Origin: Lutjanus erythropterus
Taxonomy: Eukaryota > Chordata > Actinopteri > Lutjaniformes > Lutjanidae
Reading direction: 5' to 3'
Length of the DNA: 64,000 bases
Assembly: GCA_020091685.1 (NCBI GenBank)
Contig: CM034595.1
Span: 26,955,933-27,019,932, forward strand
The position numbers and the translations under genes are program-made. Positions 14,801 to 22,400 of this stretch are shown piece by piece. Within the stretch, counting starts at the first letter, position 1, and each line of letters begins with the position of its first letter. A model generated the notes under the pieces. It saw only the letters and a program-made list of their open reading frames with translations. It was not told the DNA's origin and searched no databases.

Positions 14801-17800
14801 GAGCAGCTTGTTATACGTAAAAAACATAAATTAACATGCAAATGAACAAATAATGATACGAGGGAGTTAAAGTTGTATTTATTCATTGACAAGCAACAAA
14901 GACTGGCAGTTAGAATTGAACGAGCAATGTAGCTGCCATGTTGCATGTGGTGCAACCGCTCCTCCTCAAAGGCACTCCATGATATAATAACTTCAGTTTA
15001 AGTTTATACTCAACAATTAAGCCTATAAAATCTTAAGAACATCCTGACTTTGCAAGTCTTCTCAGATGGATACAGAATGTACTGTACAGGATGAGACAGC
15101 TTTATTTCATTATCAACAAGACTGTGTTTTGGATGAAGCTGGCGCATGACGCTGACTCAGCGAGATTCCAGCTTTGTGTGTGTAAGTGTGCGTGACTCAC
15201 AGCATTGTTGCTCTGAGCACCGTAGTGCAGAGGTGTCGCTCCCTGGCTGTCTGAGGGAATCGTGCCTGATGTGTTTCTCTCCAGCAGCAGGTGGACGATT
15301 CTGGCGTGGCCTGAAAAACACATGTTTATGTGAGAGTGACAGATGTGAGGGCGACAGATGTATGAGTGACGGATAAACAACAAGGATATGCACTGTAAGG
15401 AGGTGGAACAATTGATCAGTTGTAATCTCTTACAAAGGCACCTTATATATTTTAGTTTACTTAACTACAAAACTGTTTACAGAAATGCAAAAAACTCAAC
15501 ATCAAGTCAACAAAAGTTAACTGTGACTGTTAACACATTTACTGCCAACACTGTTTGTCTTTGTATGGTGCTGGAAGACAGGTTTTAAGACCCACACACC
15601 TGGGGAAACAGCCATTAGGACAGCAACTGACAATTATTTTAATATTCTATTTAAGTGACAGTTAATTAATCAATTAATCACTTAAACAATAAAATGTAAT
15701 AAAATTGTGAAAAATGCTCATCACAATTTCCCATTTTGCCCAATTTCCCACAATTTCCCAACATGACATTTTATTTGTCCAGCCAACGTCATGACAGTTG
15801 AAATATTTCAGTCTTGACCAAAGTGTTGGACTGACAGACAAATATTTCCATCCCCAGAGCCATGCAGCTGGCATGACTAAATAATAATGTGAATGAGAAC
15901 TAATCCAATTCAGCTTTGATTCGGCTAAACAGCGCAGAAGTTTTTATACTTAGAAAATTGTTTTTAGAAACAGTGGAAATTATTTCCACAAAGCCTGAAA
16001 GCCTTCATTCAGTGTGTGAGCAGCTGTCACTCAGGCTGCAGCCGGTCACACGCAGGATGTGTGTTCACCCACCGAGCAGAGCCGCCCAGTGCAGCGGCGT
16101 TCTGAAGAGGTTATCATAAGCTGTCACGTTACAGCCCTCGTAAGATGTCAGCACCTCCACCACTGCCTCGTTACCGTCGGCAACAGCAAAGTGCAGCGGC
16201 GTCCGCCCCTCGTAGTCCTGCCAGTTCAACAAGGACTCAGTCGGAGCTGCCTCCTGCACACAAACACACACACAGGAAAGAAAAGACATGCAGACTGACA
16301 GGCGAGAATGGAGGGTGATGATGACAAATTCACGTGAGAGTGTGTGTGTGTGTGTGTACCAGTATGCAGCGGACAGTTTGTGTAGCGCTGGGCTCCTGAC
16401 TGTGCGCTGCCCAGTGCAGAGGGATCTTGCCCTCACTGTCTGGGATGCCGATGTTGGAGTCATGCTTGATCAGAAGTCGAACGTGTTCAGGTCGGTTATA
16501 AAACGCTGACCAGTGGAGAGCAGTTTGCTGTCAAGTGACAGAGATGAAAAGGAAGAGTAAAAGATGACGGATGGAGCTCAAAACAGAGAGTGCTGTTGTA
16601 ACACGGGTTTTTGAGATTTTCTATTTCCGTTCAAAAAAAATTACCCAGCAGTAAATATTAGGGCAACGTGCTATGCAAGGCTCATATCAAAGATCCAGCG
16701 GTGAGATTGTAACCCAGATACATGCTTCCATGACGGCTGTTGAGCTATTCTGAGATTTGCTGAAACCACTGTCATCTGACATGATGATGCATATTGGATT
16801 ATTACAAAAGTAACTACTGATGTCAGATACACATCAGCTCCGACAGACAGAGGAGACTGTGTGTTTGTGTGTTTGTGGTCTTATCAGCAGAACACAGGAC
16901 AAAGCCAAAGATTGTTAGGTCCTTCACTGCTATGTGAGTGTGCCTTTGGGTGTTTGTGTGTGTTCACAACCTCAAATTCCTTCTAATGAACAATCCTCAG
17001 TCAGTCTGCTATCTCTTTGCAGGTTATTGGTCAGACGCCCAGACAGGCTGGGTTCTGAGTGGAAATGGACAGTCACAAGTTGTTTGAAGACTAACAGTCT
17101 TCAACGTATTTGCATGTATCCATACTGTGTTACCTTGTTCTTGTCTTGTGTGTCAACCTCTCCAGGTCCGATGTGTTTGAGCAGCAGGGCGAGGGCCTTA
17201 GGGGAGGGGTGTCTGGTCGCCAGGTGGAGTGGCGTCATCTCCTCTAAATCTTTCTGCAGCCAGTTAGCTCGTCGAGACAGCAGCAGCTTCAGGAAACGCA
17301 CGTTCCCCTGTAACATGCAAGCATAATTAATTATATAGAAAAGTATTTGCCAAAATATAATTTAAACCACTCATCTATGTTTAAATTAGTTTAGTTATTA
17401 CAATCATATAAGCCAAAATGTATATGTAAACTATGTGCTTTTATGAAGAACGTCCTCCCTTTGTGAAAGTAGCATTTGTTGTACTTTGTCCCGCCCCTTT
17501 TTGCTCTGTGTTCCATTAACAGCTAAGCTAGCTTGGTACCCAGCAGAACGTCCGTCAACTGAAAAACAGATGAAACATTTTTAAGTTTAGATTTTATAAG
17601 TTTAGAGCGCATCTCATATCTCATCATTGGTACGTCTCACGTCTCACATGTTGATGAGAGGGATGGGATTCAAGGTTTGCTTGGGCTGCAGAAGATTTTC
17701 AGATTTCAAACTGGGACCTGGCATTCTTGAAGGGATAGTTGACCCAAAAATGAAAATTCAGTCATTATTTACTCAAACTCATGCCAACTGAAGGTTGGGT

Positions 17801-19245
17801 TTAGTTTTTTAGGCCACAAAACACTGCTGGAGTTTCATAGGAAGAAGTAAGTACACCATGTTTTAGTCTAAATCTTCACTGTAGATTCTCAGCTCAGGAC
17901 CACATTCATGCGTGTGTGCACGTCTGAACTGGGTGTGTGTGGTGTGACACGACATGTTGGGGCTTTGGGAGACTTGGATTACGCAAGACAAGCAGTATAG
18001 AGGCATTTTATGTTTTGTTTGTTATGCTCCAGTTGTTTTTTTTATCTATTTGAAAACTGGTCACCATTCGCTTAAATTGTTTAGGTGATGCAACACTGTC
18101 ATCCTGTGAAACTCCAGCAGTGTTTTGTGGAATAATAAACTGAACCTTCAATCAGCATGAGGGTCAGTAGATAATGACTAAATTTTCATTTTTGGGTGAA
18201 CTATCCCTTTAAGTTTGGGAACATCTCATGTAATATATAACACTGGATAGGGCAGCCTTGCCTCCAATTTTTACCCACTTTTGGTATTGCAGACAAAAGT
18301 TCACCTATGGCTAAAAAAGCATTTTCCTTAAATAAAGTATATATAACATAAGCTAACTTAAAATGTTTCTTTTACAGATCCCACAGTATATTCTTTTAAA
18401 CATCTTCAAAATTTGGTTTAATTTTCAACAAAAAAATCTTACACATAGTGTAAGTAGGCCAGCAACTAACAATCATTTTTATTATTAGTTAATCCAATAA
18501 ACAATTATTTTCACAATTAATCATCTAGTCTATAAAATGTCAAAAAGTCGTGAAAAAATCATCAAAATTTCCCAGACCCCAAAGTGACGTTAAATTTTTG
18601 ACATTTTTGTGTGAAAAATGACTGAAACAATGAATCGATTATCAAAAGAGTCGGCAACTAATTTTATCTCAAATGACTAATTGATTAATTGACTAATCAT
18701 TGCAGCTCTATATCTAAACACAGGAAACAGGAGCAGAGAAAGCTGGCCGAGGTTTCACCAGGCTCAATACACTGCAATGGAATGGAGAGTAAAAAGGGGC
18801 GGAACTTATGAAGGGTAGCTCAGAAATCACCAATTCTCCTCAATATTAGTCATGAACAAGTAGCGATGACACACACACTCCCGAGGCTTTCAGCTGTGTC
18901 TGGTTCAATCCGCAGGTCATCCATCTTCGTTCGCTCCTCCTGCCTCTCTGCTCAGCGTCTGTGATGAGCTGTTAAACAGTAAACAGCGGCTCTGTGGCCT
19001 GTCGCCCCCTCCACATCATCATCATCATCACACTCAAGTTTGGTCTCAGCCTCTCACCACCTGGACGCTCTGTGATGTATTGTGCAACAGCTGTCGCCGG
19101 ACGGCAGGATATGTGTGTTTATGTGTGTGTGTGTGTGTATTTCCATGGCGGGCATGTATGTGCACTTGTGTTTTGTATGTTTGCCATCCTGTGACCACAA
19201 AGCCACAGTCTGACAGATCTATCTTGTGTGTGAGCATGCATCTAG

Positions 19246-19283
<38 letters not shown>

Positions 19284-19405
19284 CCTGTCCTCCCTATTCT
19301 CAGTCCAATTAGATCGGTAATCCCTGGCCTCTCTCCCTGTCTCAGCCATTTATTGATCAGATGTCAAAGAGACAGGGCTTCCCATCACGAGCATCCCCCA
19401 GCACA

Positions 19406-19490
<85 letters not shown>

Positions 19491-22400
19491 ATCTATAAGA
19501 CAGACCCCAATAACCTATTACCTCCCCTCTTTCTTCAATGATATGATGATCCTGTATCAGCACATGCTTACAAATAACTGAGATATTATTAGCACCAACA
19601 CCCACTGCTCATCTGCTACAACCCTCTAGTGAGAACACATCACCGTGTCCTCATCATCGCTTCCTTCCGCAATTTAGGCTGACGTGTAAAGAAGATCAAG
19701 CTCTTCTTCTTTCATCTGTTTCAGTGGTGAGAAACTGGACTTTCCCCATGCATAATAGTTCTCTGTTTCTGAGAGTGCGTGTAAGTGAAGCAACATTGTC
19801 AGTGTGGCAGGGTTATATATCAGCCCTGAGGCCATAACTGCAGCCACTAGGGGGCACTGGCTCCCCACTAGAGCTCAAGGACTGTCAAACTTTGTTTCTT
19901 TGTCTTTTTGCTCATCTAGTCTTCACATTCATTCCACCTTTATAAATCTTACATGAAGTTATCTAGCTGGAGAGAGTTTGAATGGAAAACTAGAATAAGA
20001 GTTTTTAAGACCCCTCCTGTGTTTGGGAGAGACAGAAACACGTCAGAGGCCGTATTCATAAAGGTTCCTTGTACAAAGAGTTGCTCCTCCTCATGACAAA
20101 ATTCTAAGAAAATTCTTAGAACTATGATGTTTTCTAGGAATTTCCACTTACAGTTAGGGCTAGATCCTGGCATCTTAGCCTTTAAGAGAGCCCCTAAGGC
20201 GACAACTGTTAAGAGTAGCATGGAGGACTTTTAACAGACCGAAGAGACCCTTAAGCAGAGAAAATGATGGCAAAAAGACGGAGGGGGGAGAAATAGTCTC
20301 CAAACGCTGAATGACGGAGAATTAAGGAAATGCTACAGATAAGATTGTGCAGGGAGAATGTTTGAGGTCAATCTCATTAAAGAAAAAAAAATGTGTTTGA
20401 CAAACAATTAGTGAACTGTGAAAACAATGTTTTTCTGTTATCTTGATAAGAGTGCTCTTGACCACTTGTGAAATTTTCTCTTAAATAAGAGAAGAGAAAA
20501 AAATAAGAAAACTAATAAAATAAGAACAAATTGAATAGAGAGAAAATTAGTTCATAAATGGCTCTCCTTCCTCGCTCAGAGTTGCTCTGAGGATTTTTCT
20601 AAATCAACAAAATGATTGAAAACACAAGACCACTTGCACAGTAGCCTGATAGTCGTTATATTTATTTGCTTACATTTATTTATGATGCTGGTAATTTTGG
20701 TACTTAATATATTTGATATCAACAGGGGAAGCCCGCTGTGTCCATGAATGTCCTCTCGTGAGATCCAGTGGAAATTAAATGAAGTGCGTCACAATGTTCA
20801 CTATGATCACTCTGCTGATGAAGGTTGAGACAGATCCCAGGTATCATCACTGCTGCACTGTTGCATTTTTCAAAATATCTCAGTGTCACGATCACCTTCA
20901 TTTCTGCCGTTACACCGTTATTGTGTTAGGTAGGAGATTTATCTGCCTTGTCTGGTTCTATTTTCTTTGCAACATTGTTAAGAAAAGTAATATATAATTT
21001 AAGTTCCTAATTATTCTGTAAAATAAGCCCAGCTGTTATAAGATTGACCACAAACACCATCCCTCTACAATCTAAACTGTAGTGTTTTATTAAAAAAAAC
21101 AAAACCAGTGTCTCATTGTCATCAAAATTCATGACCTGGTGACTTAAGATAATCCACAGACTTTGTTGTGAGCAGTTTCATGTAGGAAATACTCTTTCTG
21201 CGTCAGAATCTACCGAAACTACTTTCTCTCTGCTAGAAACTAGAAAGTAGCTCCTCTTCCAACTACAAAGAAAGTAGTTTCTACATGAAACTGGTCACAA
21301 CAAGGTCTGTGGATTATCTTGAGTAACTAGGTCATGAGTTTTGGAATGAGACACTGGTTTTGAAGAGAGCTGAACTGATTAACTGATTATAAATCTATTA
21401 TTGAATTCATTGCCAACAATTTTGATAATGGATTAATTGGGTTTAGTATGTTTTAAAAAAAAAAAAAAAAGTCAAAATTCTCTGATTCCAGCTTCTCAAA
21501 TGTAAATATTTTCTGGTTTCTTTACTTCTCCTTGACAGAAACCCAATATTTTTGGATTGTGGGCAAAACAAGACATTCAATAACATCATCTTGGACTTTT
21601 GGGAAAACTGATCAACATTTTTCACCATTTTCTGACACTTTAAAGGCAAACAACTATTCAGTTTCAATCAAATTCAATTCCATGAATCAAGAAAATAACA
21701 GACTGATTAATCGACTGTGAAAATAATTAGTTAGTTGCAGCCCTAGTTGAGAATTTTCCAACTGTAGTTTTTTGGTGCTTTGAGCACCACAAGCCAAATA
21801 TTATACTGGAGAGAAAGCTGACATCTCCACGGCCGATATCTCCAAAACTCTGCAACTCACACCAAAACAATCTAGATGGACAAACAGCACTACAGGCCAG
21901 GGGGAAAATATCTAATTTTCATTTTAGCTGAAATGTCCCAAGTCTGTAAAAAGTCCTCCTCCCTTCCCCTAACAATTTTTCACCTTAGGGACTCTTTTAA
22001 GGGCTAAGATGCTGAGATGCTTTATCTTTACAAGGATCTACTCTCAACTCAGTGGGAAAAATCTTTAAAAATGTCATAATTCTAAGAATTTTCTATGTTG
22101 CTGCTGATTACAGTGTTGTGGAGAAAAGTAAATGAAATGGAATGAGGGTAACTGGGCACTTCTGTCTGCGATACCTCTATGAACAGAACCCGAATATGAC
22201 GGATTGATGCAATGCAAGCAAAGATATAAATCCATCCACTTATTAATCCTTCTGCCATAAGAAGAGCTGACACATGTGTAACAGACAACATGTGTGTATT
22301 CGTGGATGTCCGAACCTTCTGTGCAGCCAGGTGCAGAGCAGTGCGCTGGCTGTGGTCCGTCTTGTTGACCGAGGCTCCGGCCTTCAGCAGAATCTCTGCA

